Source: Aaosphaeria pasadenensis
Lineage: Eukaryota; Ascomycota; Dothideomycetes; Pleosporales
Assembly (NCBI GenBank): GCA_022813625.1
Contig: JAKLMB010000016.1
Coordinates: forward strand, 800,772-864,771
Reading direction: 5' to 3'
DNA: 64,000 nt
Shown here one piece after another: positions 1 through 10,954 of this stretch. Position 1 is the stretch's first letter; the number at the start of each line of letters is the position of its first letter. The notes below the pieces were generated by a model, which saw only the letters and a program-made list of their open reading frames with translations, was not told the DNA's origin and did not search any database. The position numbers were made by a program, and so were the translations under genes.

Positions 1-88
1 CATTGGCTGATAGGGTTCGAGGGTCTCGGTAGTACTGAATGTACTTCTGTAGAGCGGAATATTCATCCATTCCCTCGAATTCAGCCAT
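1..88 (-). CDS. N-terminal start of an unidentified gene leaving the left edge (partial)
   Basis: On the minus strand an ATG at 88-86 opens a frame with no stop up to the window edge, giving 29 residues that begin MAEFEGMDEYSALQKYIQYY and continue into an acidic/basic helix-like stretch. The composition reads like a genuine protein N-terminus. The rest of the gene lies outside the window, so no function can be assigned. The upstream side, at higher coordinates, is the gene-free stretch described next. The frame is short and could be chance, so confidence is limited. Confidence 0.35.
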   Translation of the reverse strand, partial: MAEFEGMDEYSALQKYIQYYRDPRTLSAN

Positions 89-3000
89 GCTCACAATGGA
101 CTTCCTGTGAGATGTCGCGGTCGACATTGCTCGCGGGTGCTCCGCTCTCTCGACATCGTCATTTTGAGCGTGCTGCGGGTGCTCTTGGTTTCCGAAATGT
201 ATCTTCATGATGGGCGACAATTGCTATTGACCTTTTTGCTGTCGATGAAAAGATACACCTGGAGGGGCCTCTGTGAGCGGCGGTGGGATCGAAGCTGCCA
301 AAGCACGGTCACTGGCGAGGGTATCAAGTTGGCGCTGGTAGACAAGGCAGAGAGGGGAAGATGGGTTTATATGAAGCCAACGCGTGGAGGCGCTCTGACT
401 GACGTCGGGTTCAACAATGGCTCGTATTTTCAAATATTAGACTTTTCCGTGGACCATGAGAGAAAGAGCAAATCACTGTCTCAAGCCGGCAGATCCGACC
501 GGAAGCTCTGCGCGAATTGATACACTTGGGACCGAATAGGGCAAGTGTTCAATATGATGAAGCCGATGGGTTTCTTGCACCAATACTGATTGGTTTGGGT
601 CGTGAGCTACCCGTGACCATGGAGGAAGAAGCGAAAGAAAATGCCGCAAGCAGTTCCATTTCGTTTCTTGACACCGGTGGACCATCCTGACTTCGTGAGA
701 GGACGCCTCACGGCTCCATGTGACCATCTTGAAGCAATTGAAGCAATAGCAGCAATATGCCACCCCCTCGACAGGTTTCTGACAACGGTCAAGGGATACT
801 GTTGACCGGTAATAAACATTGCCCCTTCAACAGTTGCTATGAATCAAAGGGACGGGAAAACACTGCGGGGGATGACGCGGGTGTGATCAGTCAAGCATTG
901 TTTGGTGGTTGGGGGTGGGCGGCATAGGGCGGGTGGGCCGGATAGATGTCAGCCACGACAAGCTTTGATTTGTAGAGGACAAGCTTTCTGCACGGTTAGC
1001 GTTGGGGCTAGCGGGCCCACATCCTTGAAGAGAGGGCGAGAGGACGGCCCCAGCACCAGGATTTCTTTAATGGACGTATGTTCGCTCACCAGAGCTCGGC
1101 CGTAGCTGGCACAATAGAAGACCGAAGAGGATTTATTAGTTAGCTCGATCGCCCGTCTTTGTCATGGGATGTTTGCACTGCGGAGTTGTCCAGTCTGTGT
1201 ATAACTATGCATGTACATAACTCGACAATGGAGCCAACTGATGATCGTCGTAGCATAAAACATCTTGTTCCTACTCGACTCAATCTCCACGGCAATTTCG
1301 AGTATCAATTGGAAAAGAGGAATAGTGCAATGCCATGCCATTCCATCATTGAATGCGTTCGTCTTTGAGCTGCCAAGCGTGATGAGGCGAAACATCTCTA
1401 CCTAGCCTTGCCGTATTCGTAACCACAAACCGGGGAAACATTCTTTATGTTACATACTCGTAGCATTCCACACACTGGTAGTCGGGTTGAGATGTGTACT
1501 GCACTCCTCAGTCGTACTTTGGTAGAAAGTTTCTGGGTCTCTGGGCACGAAATCGATACCTAGAACATGCACAACAGGCTCTTACCTTTGGTCAACAAGT
1601 GCAGAAACTTCAGTTATTGATATTGGAAACCTCAACGATCTGGATTGCTTCATTTCTACCAGCACTCAATTTGCGTTATGCTGGCACTGTCCAACTTTTC
1701 ACAACTGCGGTTCAGACCGAAACCGGACAGCTGGTTTGGTAACAGCTCGCCCCGTATTTGGCGGAGGTCACGGATAACGAATTTCAACAGAAATTCGCCG
1801 AGAGGCCGGCATTACTTAACCAGTAGGTACCTGAAAAGATACGGATATAGAACACGACAGACAGCGTGGGATCTGTGTCAACTCGAGATATCGGCGGATT
1901 CTCGAAATCGTGTTATCTGCAGCTCGGAGGTATGCGGCATGCAGAGAAGCAGAAAATTAGCGCAACAGGGCGTCGAATTGGCTATTGCGCTATTCACCGG
2001 GAGAGATACGAGTACGAATCCCCAAGTATGTGTGGCACACCCTGCTACCGCCTTTTTAGTTAGAAATACAAGCAATTACAAGTAAAACGACTCGTTCGCT
2101 TATATAGCTCTCGCCTACGTCATCCGCTCACGACATCTACCTACCTACCTAGGTAGCTAACTCGTAGCAGCATAGATTAAATAACGCTTCCTTTATAAGT
2201 ATTATCGCAACGCCAAGTACTCAGGAGTGCATTTCAATGTAAAAAATAATGATATAGGATTCATTGAAACATGAAGAGAAGGACAGAATTATTTCCGAAT
2301 AATGCCTCTTTCATCTGCCTCTCATCTGAACGAGCCTCTAACCAGACGAGGCTAGTTAAATCATTCAAGTTCGTACGAATCCCTTCATTAAAACCTTTTC
2401 CAAGCAAAATACATTATATTCCAAGACTCTGCACTCTCGCCGACTTCTCCATCGAGAAGGTTTCGAGAACCCCCGTAAAAGGATCTCCCTCACGGCTCCA
2501 GCGGGCGATATGCAATTCAGATCCGATGTCCGAGTTTCGACTCACGCTAGCCGCTTTGGGAGCGCTCTGGTGGGTACACAGCGCGATGACTGATCAGCAT
2601 CCACCTGCCACTAGCCACTCCTTCTGCACTCCTCCTCGTCGTATTTCCGGAGGATTCGCAGGCGCTGGAAATTTTATTTCCTCGCCGCCCTTTCGTGATG
2701 CTGGTGACGTAGGTCGGACCCTGAGGGGTGCAATACGGCAATGCCTCGTGCGAGCGATAGGATTTGGTTGAGGTGGCGGCGGGAAGTGGCTCGAAGAACG
2801 TTGATGAGGGAAAGGAGTGCCGGGATAGTAGTGCTGATAGGAGGATAGTAAGTTGTCAGCGATTTACTGTTGACTGCTGATAGATTGCTGGCTTAAGATA
2901 TCGGAACATATCCTGGCGAATCGAAGAATTGTCCGTCGATCGACTGTGGTATATTCTACAAAATTGGTGTGAAAATTGGCTGTTTACAATATGTCACAAT

Positions 3001-3253
3001 ATGTCGCCTGTCTCGGAAGACATTGCAGTCAGAGAGAAGGCATCGCCTAATACTTCCATCGATGAAGAGGGGCCCAATTATGTGCTTCAGAATCATGAGT
3101 GGGCATCAATGTAGCAGTGTAGTTTTGGTTGATGTTCAATTATTGTCTATGTCTATTCCATATAACCTTTTGGGGTATACTATACATCTAAAGGAAATCA
3201 TTATAAATTATCTACTTATTTTCACCCCCCGTCACCTGCTCTTCTATAACTTT
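89..3253. other. Gene-free stretch, about 3.2 kb
   Basis: I find no supportable gene. Open frames reach at most about 165 codons (2271-2771, plus) and show no recognisable domain, splice-linked continuation or secretion signal. The stretch includes AT-rich patches around 2160-2260 and 3120-3250 and a short ACCT-type tandem near 2140. It probably holds the promoter of the left-edge gene and the 3' flank of the short-chain dehydrogenase. Confidence 0.5.
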
Positions 3254-4261
3254 TTAGGACGAATTCACTTTTGACAGGACCTGCGAAGTCCATTCCCAAA
3301 CCTTTGGCCCGGCCTCCTCACCCCGCAGACCATCCAAAACCTTATTGCTCGGGATGGCGCTCGAATCGGAATGCACAATATATGCACCGCTTCCGACCAC
3401 ACCATCACTACCCTTTTCCGCTCGTTCTAGGTCACGGGAAAACTTTGGCGTTGTCGCAGCGTACAGTGCCCTCTCGCCCGCCTCGTCAACAGAGTATCCG
3501 ATAATCTTGAAGATGAAAGTTGCGACATGATCGAAGAGGAACTGCGCCCAGCATGGAAGACCCTTGATAGAAAGGCCAGTTCCGCCCGTCAGACCGGGGA
3601 ACTCATGGACGAGAGAAATGTTTTGATTCTCAGGTCTCTTAGCGAATTCCTCCAAGTACAACGATACCTCCGAAGCACCGTGATCAGCCGCCTTCGGGAG
3701 GCTGAAGTTCTTCTCTAGCGCCATGTCGTCTAGAAACATTTTCCCTTCCAATCCGCCCCCCAGTACGCTCACTACTCTTGCATGGCTCGATTTCCTTAGA
3801 TACGGCGCAAGAGTGTTCAAAAAGACCATGCGGGAGTAGAACCGAATTGACTGCACACGGTCGACGCCGGAGCCGTTGTCTTCTCTGTTCAACCCCACGT
3901 ATCCAGGGGACATGATGAGGAGGTCGACTTTCGCGTCCTGTTGCCTCGAGACGTGGCGTGCGATCTCGTCGGCGGCGAGCTTGGCATCTTCGAGGGTTGT
4001 GAGGTCGGTTGCTAGGACGGGGATGAATGTCGCGGATGTATTGATAGATGTGATTGTTTCTTTGAGGGTGGAGAGTTGCTTCTCAGTCCGTCCGACTACG
4101 TAGATGGTCGCAGGGGTGCCAGAAGTATGTCGTGCGAAAGCACGCAAGGCGCCCAGCCCGATGCCGTTGGTGGCGCCTACGAAGACGGCGGTCAGGTTTT
4201 GGGAAGACTTCTCCGAGAAGAAGGCCTTGTTGGAGGAGAGAATTTCTGCGTATTTGACCAT
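3254..4261 (-). CDS. Atypical short-chain dehydrogenase/reductase-like protein (335 aa)
   Basis: This single-exon Rossmann-fold protein belongs to a fungal SDR-like group. The nucleotide-binding glycine motif is near residue 25 (VGATNGIGLGALRAFARH) and is followed by a strand and an Arg-rich loop (VVGRTEKQL), as in NADP-preferring SDRs. The usual NNAG strand is replaced by LLIMSPGYV. The strand that normally ends in the catalytic Ser reads VVSVLGGGLEG. The YxxxK catalytic pair is not visible where expected; the helix reads AADHGASEVSLYLEEFAKR. It may therefore be a non-canonical or non-catalytic SDR. The frame extends upstream to an ATG at 4486, but those 75 residues are low-complexity, so 4261 (MVKYAEILSSN) is preferred. 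Substrate unknown. Confidence 0.75.
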   Translation of the reverse strand: MVKYAEILSSNKAFFSEKSSQNLTAVFVGATNGIGLGALRAFARHTSGTPATIYVVGRTEKQLSTLKETITSINTSATFIPVLATDLTTLEDAKLAADEIARHVSRQQDAKVDLLIMSPGYVGLNREDNGSGVDRVQSIRFYSRMVFLNTLAPYLRKSSHARVVSVLGGGLEGKMFLDDMALEKNFSLPKAADHGASEVSLYLEEFAKRPENQNISLVHEFPGLTGGTGLSIKGLPCWAQFLFDHVATFIFKIIGYSVDEAGERALYAATTPKFSRDLERAEKGSDGVVGSGAYIVHSDSSAIPSNKVLDGLRGEEAGPKVWEWTSQVLSKVNSS

Positions 4262-4994
4262 AGTGTAAAAATATGATTTTGTGTTTGGTTTGTTGTTAAA
4301 TTGGTTATGTGGAGTGATATGATTATTTAGAAGTGTTGATATTGATGTTTTGGATTTGATGATAGATATTGCGAATATTGTACGTTGTTCGAAGATTGTT
4401 GGAATGCTGTGTTTAATGTTTGAGTTGACTTGGATGATGGAAATTAATGTTATTGAACACGCTTCTCTTATATACATTCTTTGCAACCCTTTCGTCGGGC
4501 GTAAATGTCGATGTCGACATTTGTAAAGCTATTGTTGTTTTCTAAGCTCGGACCATGACGTTGTGGTTAACGCCGACACGGCGAGGGAGCGAGGAATGGC
4601 TTGCGGTCGCATAAGCTGAATCCTTACGGCCAATCAAAAGCCATTCGGTCTGTCCCCCTCCCCCGCCGAACGATTATAAATGCGCCTCCAAAACAAGTAA
4701 ATCCAGGAACAGGTTTAGCCATGACGTTGTGGACATCTTTCATTTCGCATGATAATTATATTATGATAGCTACAAGTTATTGTACCCGGCCATAAGGCAA
4801 AAAAGACCGAAGTTTCCTGATATCGCTCGTATGGGCCTACCGCGGCCGTAGTGGATTCATGAAGCTCTTCTCGGCCCGCGCCGCATTTGGTCCGCCTGGG
4901 CAGCTACTGTATAGTGCTGCAAATCTACAGAGTACGAAGTACGGAGTGCATCCCCGTTAATGAAAAGAATTGGACTGGATACGCTCTGCCAAAA
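4262..4994. other. Intergenic stretch with the leader of the SDR-like gene
   Basis: This stretch contains the AT-rich, apparently untranslated leader and promoter of the minus-strand SDR-like gene (about 4262-4560) and the 3' flank of the secreted-protein gene. No further open frame or RNA gene is convincing. Confidence 0.5.
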
Positions 4995-5789
4995 TCAAGA
5001 ATCCATCTCTGGGCCACGGAAAAGTGTCTGCAAGACGTTCGAGAATCCCATCAGCCGACTAGGGGCCTTCTCTGTGTTGGCTTTCTTCGTCAGGTCCCCG
5101 ATCTTCTCCCACATCAGCTGAAGCTGTATGTGGCCTTCCGGGACCCCTCGCTGCATAGAGCCCCATCGGAATTGCCAGAGAGATGTGTTCTCTCCCTTCT
5201 GTGGCGCTTCTTTTGAATCGTAGAAGCACGCGATGTCTCCAAAGCAAAGGAATGGATACTCGAAGCCATCCTATTTCAAGTTAGCGTGATGGGTCGATCA
5301 TGAATGCTAGCATCAACAGGGAGTATTGTACATCCCCCTACAATGATTCCATCATGCTAGAAATTATTCTTGAGGGGAGACTGAGATTGATAAAAAGTTG
5401 TCACTTACGAGAGTGTAAAGCGCATCCATAGGCTTTGCAACGTTCCCTGGTGCGCAAGACCACGCGCTATCTCTCCTTCCATAGTAGCTGTCCAAGTTCT
5501 TCTCGGCCTTCGAATTCGTGAAGCTACAGTTCCCTTTGCTGCTCGATAGCGTGCTCGGGTAGGTGTTTATGTGTGCGAAAACACCGCAATCCTCTTTCTT
5601 CTCTCCACTGACGAATCTGCCCAGATCATCCAAGCATCCTATGATCTGGGAAGGATTGGCTGTCTTCCAGTCGTCGGACTTGAGAACATGAATCCGTCCA
5701 ATACCGGTAAAGTCATCTTGCGTGACTGATCCAGCCCGCGAAAAAGTTGCTAGAAAGCAAACAACTGATATAGCTACAAGTCTGATCAT
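4995..5789 (-). CDS. Small secreted cysteine-containing protein (218 aa, two exons)
   Basis: Exon 1 (5789-5409) and exon 2 (5270-4995) are joined across a 138-bp intron (donor GTAAGT, acceptor TAG, phase 0), giving 218 residues. The first 20 residues (MIRLVAISVVCFLATFSRAG) are a clear signal peptide. The mature part has six cysteines, in IIGCLDDLGRF, KKEDCGVF, GNCSF, AWSCAPG, PFLCFGD and IACFYD, suggesting three disulfides. A single-exon reading would truncate the protein at a spurious end. The splice restores a conserved-looking core (DGFEYPFLCFGDIACFYD followed by LWQFRWGS). I recall this layout from uncharacterised secreted proteins of plant-associated fungi but cannot name a family. It is a candidate apoplastic protein or effector; the function is unknown. 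Confidence 0.8.
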
Positions 5790-6695
5790 CTTGATAGCGT
5801 GGAGGAGGTAGGTAACGAGGGATCGACCGGCTGGCTTATAGTATATACAAGTATCGTAGGTTGTCTGCGTGACGTCCCTCGCCTCTTTTATATTGCCAAA
5901 CCGGCCGCTACTACCTGGAACGGCACAGTATTAATTTCTGGAGAAACCATGGACCAGGCTTGGGTCGGGGTGTTTCCTTACTTTCCCCAGTCACGAGCTG
6001 CACGATAAATGACGATCCCAAGAGGAACCGAGCACAGTGGGTCGCTGTCGTTGACGTCTCCGTAGCACAATATTCGAATTTTTCCCTGCTCGACGGGTTT
6101 ATCAACTGAATCTCGCTTCGCCAGCGACGTTGCTCAACGTCTATCAGTACTTCAGCCGGACGCGACAGCGGGGAGAGTTGGTCGGGGTTCGATTTGAAAT
6201 TATCAGAGTCGCAAGGGAAAGGACACGGAAGACAGGTTCTTGACGGTCGCACAAGCAGAGCACGATGGCCACGCCACAGCAAGCCACCAGCGAAACAAGG
6301 CCAATCGGAAGAATGTTTATCAAAATATTGGAGGGTTGTGTATATTAAGTATCGAGAAATCCGGCAGATGCGGAGGATGCTCAAAAGGCGGGGTGTTTTT
6401 TATCCGTACAGGCTGACATGGGAGACGTGACATATGTCATTTCTCTGTAAGCAGAGGACTATGGGGGACGAGTACATGTGAACAGTTCAGGATGTTTTAC
6501 ATACTCGCCAAAATTGTACATGGTAATTTGATGGAGAGCAACGGGATTGGCTAGTCTGGTTTGGGGAAGGTTCGCTAAATGGTCAGGCCAGCACCCCAAC
6601 CCAGCCACAATACACAGTGTGTTCGTCGTCGTCAGCGCCTGTGTCTGAATGCGCAATGTACGCCGCTGCAGCTTGGTCCTCGACTTACCAAGCAA
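5790..6695. other. Intergenic stretch between divergent genes
   Basis: This is the shared upstream region of the secreted-protein gene (-) and the 2EXR-like gene (+). Open frames here (for example 5911-6384, minus) have irregular composition and no domain. The frame of the 2EXR-like gene is open back to 6579, but the stretch before 6696 ends in a CTTACCAAG context and looks like leader or an intron boundary. Confidence 0.4.
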
Positions 6696-7601
6696 ATGGC
6701 TCTCAACGGCAAAAACGTCGACAAAAGGCAAATTGAACCCAGAAAGAGGAATCTCTCTTCTCGCCTCTCCCGGTTTTGGAAAGTCCATAGCCTCACTAGC
6801 GTCCTTCCACCCAAAGACAGCGATCCAGGCACTCCAGGACGGGACAACAGCCAGGCGGGAAGCATCCAAACCCTGTCGACATTCTCCCAGCCCAATGGCT
6901 GTCCACTTCTAAATCTCCCGCGGGAGCTCAGAGAAATCATCTACGACTACCTGCGTGGAACCAACAGCTTCAGCATCATCGTCTACACCGACATCGAAGC
7001 CCCTGACGACATCAACGAGACTCACTACGATGCACCTCAACCTCTCCAATTACCCCTGGAATCCGGATTCTTGGCATATCACGGCCTCCAACCCCCCGTG
7101 AACCTCTCGCTCGCATGCCAGCAGCTCCACGCCGAGCTGTGGGATCACGCCTTCGAGGTCGGGCCCCTGACGCCGCATGCCGACGAATGGCGGTTCGATC
7201 CCACGTATCGGAGGTTGTCGAGGTCAGTCCGACTCCGGCACGTGCAGAGGATTCTCGTGCGCGTCGAGCTGGCTAGCATGCGAATGGAGACGTCAATAGG
7301 GACGCTCAAGTATGCGCCTATCGAGCTCGAGGACTGCGTTTCGAAGGTGCAAGAGCTGGCTGGGCTGCTGGTGCGGGTCTTAAGGACCGGAGCGAAGAGT
7401 CTTAGGTGGATTACGATTGATTGGATTGATGAGTTCGACGGTGAGGGGAATTGGGAGTTGAAGAGTAGTGTGTTGTTGCCTTTTGGGACGCTTGAAAGGG
7501 TGAGGATTCAGAGGAATAAGACGATAGTCAGGGAGAGTGCGAGGGAGGAGATGGAGAGGAAGCTTGATGATACTTTGGACGGCCTTTCTGCGATGGCTTG
7601 A
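6696..7601 (+). CDS. 2EXR/F-box-like fungal protein (301 aa)
   Basis: The protein carries the motif LLNLPRELREIIYDYL near residue 70. This motif opens the 2EXR or F-box-like domain found in many lineage-expanded fungal proteins. It is followed by an aromatic-rich region (LSLACQQLHAEL) and a C-terminal half with LRHVQRILVRVEL and RWITIDWID strands, the usual layout of this family. An N-terminal basic, Ser-rich tail precedes the domain. The frame is also open to an ATG at 6579. I chose 6696 (MALNGKNVDKRQIE) because the upstream 39 residues look untranslated. Members are presumed protein-interaction or ubiquitin-ligase adaptor proteins, but no specific role is shown here. Confidence 0.65.
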   Translation: MALNGKNVDKRQIEPRKRNLSSRLSRFWKVHSLTSVLPPKDSDPGTPGRDNSQAGSIQTLSTFSQPNGCPLLNLPRELREIIYDYLRGTNSFSIIVYTDIEAPDDINETHYDAPQPLQLPLESGFLAYHGLQPPVNLSLACQQLHAELWDHAFEVGPLTPHADEWRFDPTYRRLSRSVRLRHVQRILVRVELASMRMETSIGTLKYAPIELEDCVSKVQELAGLLVRVLRTGAKSLRWITIDWIDEFDGEGNWELKSSVLLPFGTLERVRIQRNKTIVRESAREEMERKLDDTLDGLSAMA

Positions 7602-10600
7602 TGGAAGTTAGATGGGATGTGGTTCAGGGATCTGGCACTAAATTCATGGTCGAGAGGAACGGCCAAATGCATCGATACACTAATTCGCCTTGTAGATATT
7701 GGTTGTGGATCAACGCTAAGCGTCATATGCGTGTTTTGTATACCAAGGGTGTTGTTGTATGTAGGAGAAGTCACATGATGGCCTTGACTGCCAAAATTGG
7801 TTAAGCTATGGTATATATATATTGTTGCGGAAACATAGATAGACGAAATTATACACGTGAGAAAGGTCTTAAGATTCATTCGTTCTTCCAATGATATAAT
7901 GCTTCTGGATATTTGCAGTATGTGAAACATAGTGGTATGCATGGTATAGGAACGTTATGCATAGCAGGATAGACGCATTCGGAGTGTGTCGGGTCCTGTT
8001 AGCAATTCACAGAGATAACACGAAAAAGGGTGCCGTGGTCGTCTTCATGATCAGATTTCGCGGACGGCGGTAATAGCTGTTGCAATTGGGCAGGTGATTC
8101 CATAGTAAGTAGTCCAAAGCAGGTGGCGGGCGCAAGGCATTGTTGTATACAAAGAGCATTCCATAGCTGGTCCCTAAAACTCAGTGTTTTCGCGACGTCG
8201 ACTATATGCTTCGATGTAGAATTGAATTATCGTTGTAAATCCGTATCGTACCGGACGCTGTGGTGTGGTTCAATAGCTGTTGATAGATATCGGAACGATC
8301 GCATCGGAATGGGCGAAATTGTCAGTGTTTCCCTGGTCCAGTCACGACGTGTCTGCAATTGGAGGAGAAGTCACAACAATGTCGGTGGCGAATACTCGAT
8401 CCTCAGACATGTACAAGCTCACAAGAGTTGGTACATGATATCTTTTTGCATAGGCCTCACGATTTGGAAAGTCGCTGTGGGCTGTGGACGTGATTTGCTG
8501 CGTTGGCCTGTGCAATTGCAATGTTAGATGGGACAATTCGACCAGCAGGTCATAATCAGACTCAAGAAGTTGTTCCAAATGTGGTCCAGTTTGTCCATGT
8601 GTCGCGTACGGCGGATGCGATGGACGTGTAGATAGATGCCTGCTGTCACAAGAATGGGGAAGTTGGATGTCGGGCAAGATTGTGTGAAGTCAAGTCAACC
8701 GGTTGCTCGCCCTGCCGGTACCATTGCCGTAGTCTTTGCCGTAATTTTGGTTAAGACATCAAAATCCGGTCACCTATGCGTCGTACCGTGTCGGAGGTGA
8801 ATCGCTCTGCGATCTCCTTCTCAGCAAGGCAAGCCGTTCCCAACTCTTCTTTGGGCAGTTTGACGTCTTTAAACAGTGGGTCGTAGACCTGATGATCGTA
8901 TGCTGCAAGTCATTGTTGGGAGGCTGTAGATGGCATGAGGGTCCAGATGCCCTGGCGCGCTCCGGAGCCGGAGCGTAGTACGTGGAGACCTATTGTTCGC
9001 TCAAAGTTCGGGGCGACTGGTTGAACATGAAGTTGCGCAGACAACGTTGGAACATTCAGTTATGCATTGGTGGAAACTGGGAAGGTTAGTTTATTGACAT
9101 GGAGAGGAGATGTTCGGGATGTTCATACTCCCTTACTCATATTTTTCCACGAAGCTGATGTCGCGCAAGGACAATGGGAAGCATCATCAACTTTCTATGA
9201 TACTCAGAGGGTTGTTCGTCTTAAGTAGAGCGAATTCCGAAGGTGACCGAGCTATAACCATTCTCCGAAGAAAGGGCTCGCTTGGGCCGAGAGATGGGCG
9301 ATCTCGGGGAAATGAGCGGCCATGACTTGGAGACATCTCGTAGCCGCAACTAACTCCGCACACCAAAGACCAGTCTCTCCAGACAAACCACAGAAGAACA
9401 CGAATGATCATCACGCACACGCTCTCCCGCAGCCGCCGGGCATCCCGCCGAGTCTTTCCCCATCCTTCAGCCGCTCGCTCCCAAGAAGCCCTGGATCTAG
9501 GCGAACGCCTCGTCAGCGTGGTCGTTACCACTCGTAGATACGAGCACCATGTTCGACCATCGAAGCGTGGATACCCGCGCCTTACAGCAAGGCTGGCATG
9601 CTGGATATAGCATCATTATCCTACTCCTAGGAGAACTTGCAACATCACGGTTGATGAATGTTTGGGCTGCCACTGCGGATATATACTTGATATGAATGAT
9701 GAGATGTATGATTGAGTTTGATTTGAATGATCATCAATTGCAGAGTGTCAATATTACGTCTTCGAATAGTGATCTCGCAGATGTGATGTGATGTGATTGA
9801 TGTGGACTGCCGTGTTTGAGCATCCTCCGTTGTCCCGCATCGCATCGCATCGCATCGAATCTCCCAAGCGGCCATCGGCGGCTACTAAGTCGAAAGTAGT
9901 AGTTCGTATCTGCTCTGGAGATTGTACTTTGTACACAGCCTGCTCGAATTGTGGATTATATTGTTTCCCATCGGACAGGTTCTCGTACCATCAGAGCGGA
10001 GGGAATGGATGACCCGGAATTCTATTCGCATCGTTCTCCACAGACTTACGTAGTCCGCAACGCGCGGTTGACGCTGGCATGAAATGTGAAGCATCGTGAC
10101 CTCGACCGAGCAGCTGCCGAGCTATGTGCAAAGCAAATCCGGGTGGGATGAATGTACCTAAGGAGGCAATACCTTCCAAAACTCTACTACCGATATCTGG
10201 AAAGATGATAATGTCCAACCTAGCAGCGGGGCCAAATGACCATGATCGAACGGCTAAGCAACTTAGGTTCCAACCCCTGGCGCGTCAATGAAGCCGCCAG
10301 AACCATTCGCTGCAACCCCGCATCGTCTCCGTTTGAGTGTGTGTGAGACTGTGAGTGCAGATGCGGCGTGTGTGAGGTGTTTATTCCCAAAGACGACATT
10401 GATGTCCGTCGAGACTGGAAGCATCCACCAACTCCACCAGTCGCCTACTAGACACTAAGAGACTAAGAGAGGCATCTGCAACACATCCACACATCCTGCC
10501 ATGCCCTGCCCAACCCACTCACCCACTCCTGCACAATAATGAAGTGGGGAAACTAAGTCCGTACTACCTTTTCCCTTCCCTTTACCCCTTCTTGCGTACC

Positions 10601-10954
10601 GATTAGAGGAAAGCGAAGGCGAAGGGAGACACCTCGATGGATAGATGGATACTTGCGGTACCTAACCACACCCCGTACCCGGCATTCTTGCCAATATAAA
10701 AAGCTACCCCTCATGCTGTCGTGATCTTTTTGTTTCTCCATCCGACATCTTCCTCTTTTGTGCAAAAGTTCCATCCTCCAACTCTTCTTCATTCTATTTT
10801 CGGATACGTCACCTTGTGCGGTTGACATATAAACCTATCCAAACACCACCCCTCTTTCCTCCGTCATCTCTACGCACTCTAGGAACATCAGTTCTCTACA
10901 GTACTTAAGAAGCTCTACTCCTTCTTCAATCTCACATCTCGTCAATACTTCACA
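7602..10954. other. Gene-poor stretch, about 3.3 kb, ending in the FDH promoter
   Basis: No supportable gene was found. Frames of 60-135 codons on both strands (8123-8527 plus, 8342-8677 minus, 9187-9531 minus) lack domains and codon regularity. From about 10,690 onward the sequence becomes pyrimidine-rich and has a TATA-like box, matching the promoter and leader of the formate dehydrogenase gene. A short GCATC tandem (four copies) lies near 9838-9857. Confidence 0.5.
10695..10702 (+). promoter_or_regulatory. TATA-like box upstream of formate dehydrogenase
   Basis: The sequence TATAAAAA lies about 250 bp before the FDH start codon. It is followed by a long CT-rich stretch and a leader ending CTTCACA just before the ATG, which is typical of strongly expressed fungal genes. 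No mapping data support it; the inference is from sequence only. Confidence 0.35.

Noticed and set aside
2271..2771. 166-codon plus-strand frame in the left gene-free stretch
   Set aside because: The translation is a mixture of Ser/Pro/Phe runs with no recognisable segment, and there is no supporting promoter or splice context.
4262..4486. 75-residue N-terminal extension of the SDR-like protein
   Set aside because: It is Ile/Thr/Ser/Asn-rich and AT-rich, as in untranslated leaders. The family start fits the downstream ATG at 4261.
5911..6384. 157-codon minus-strand frame
   Set aside because: It lies in the divergent promoter region. It has no signal, domain or regular composition, and no plausible splice partner.
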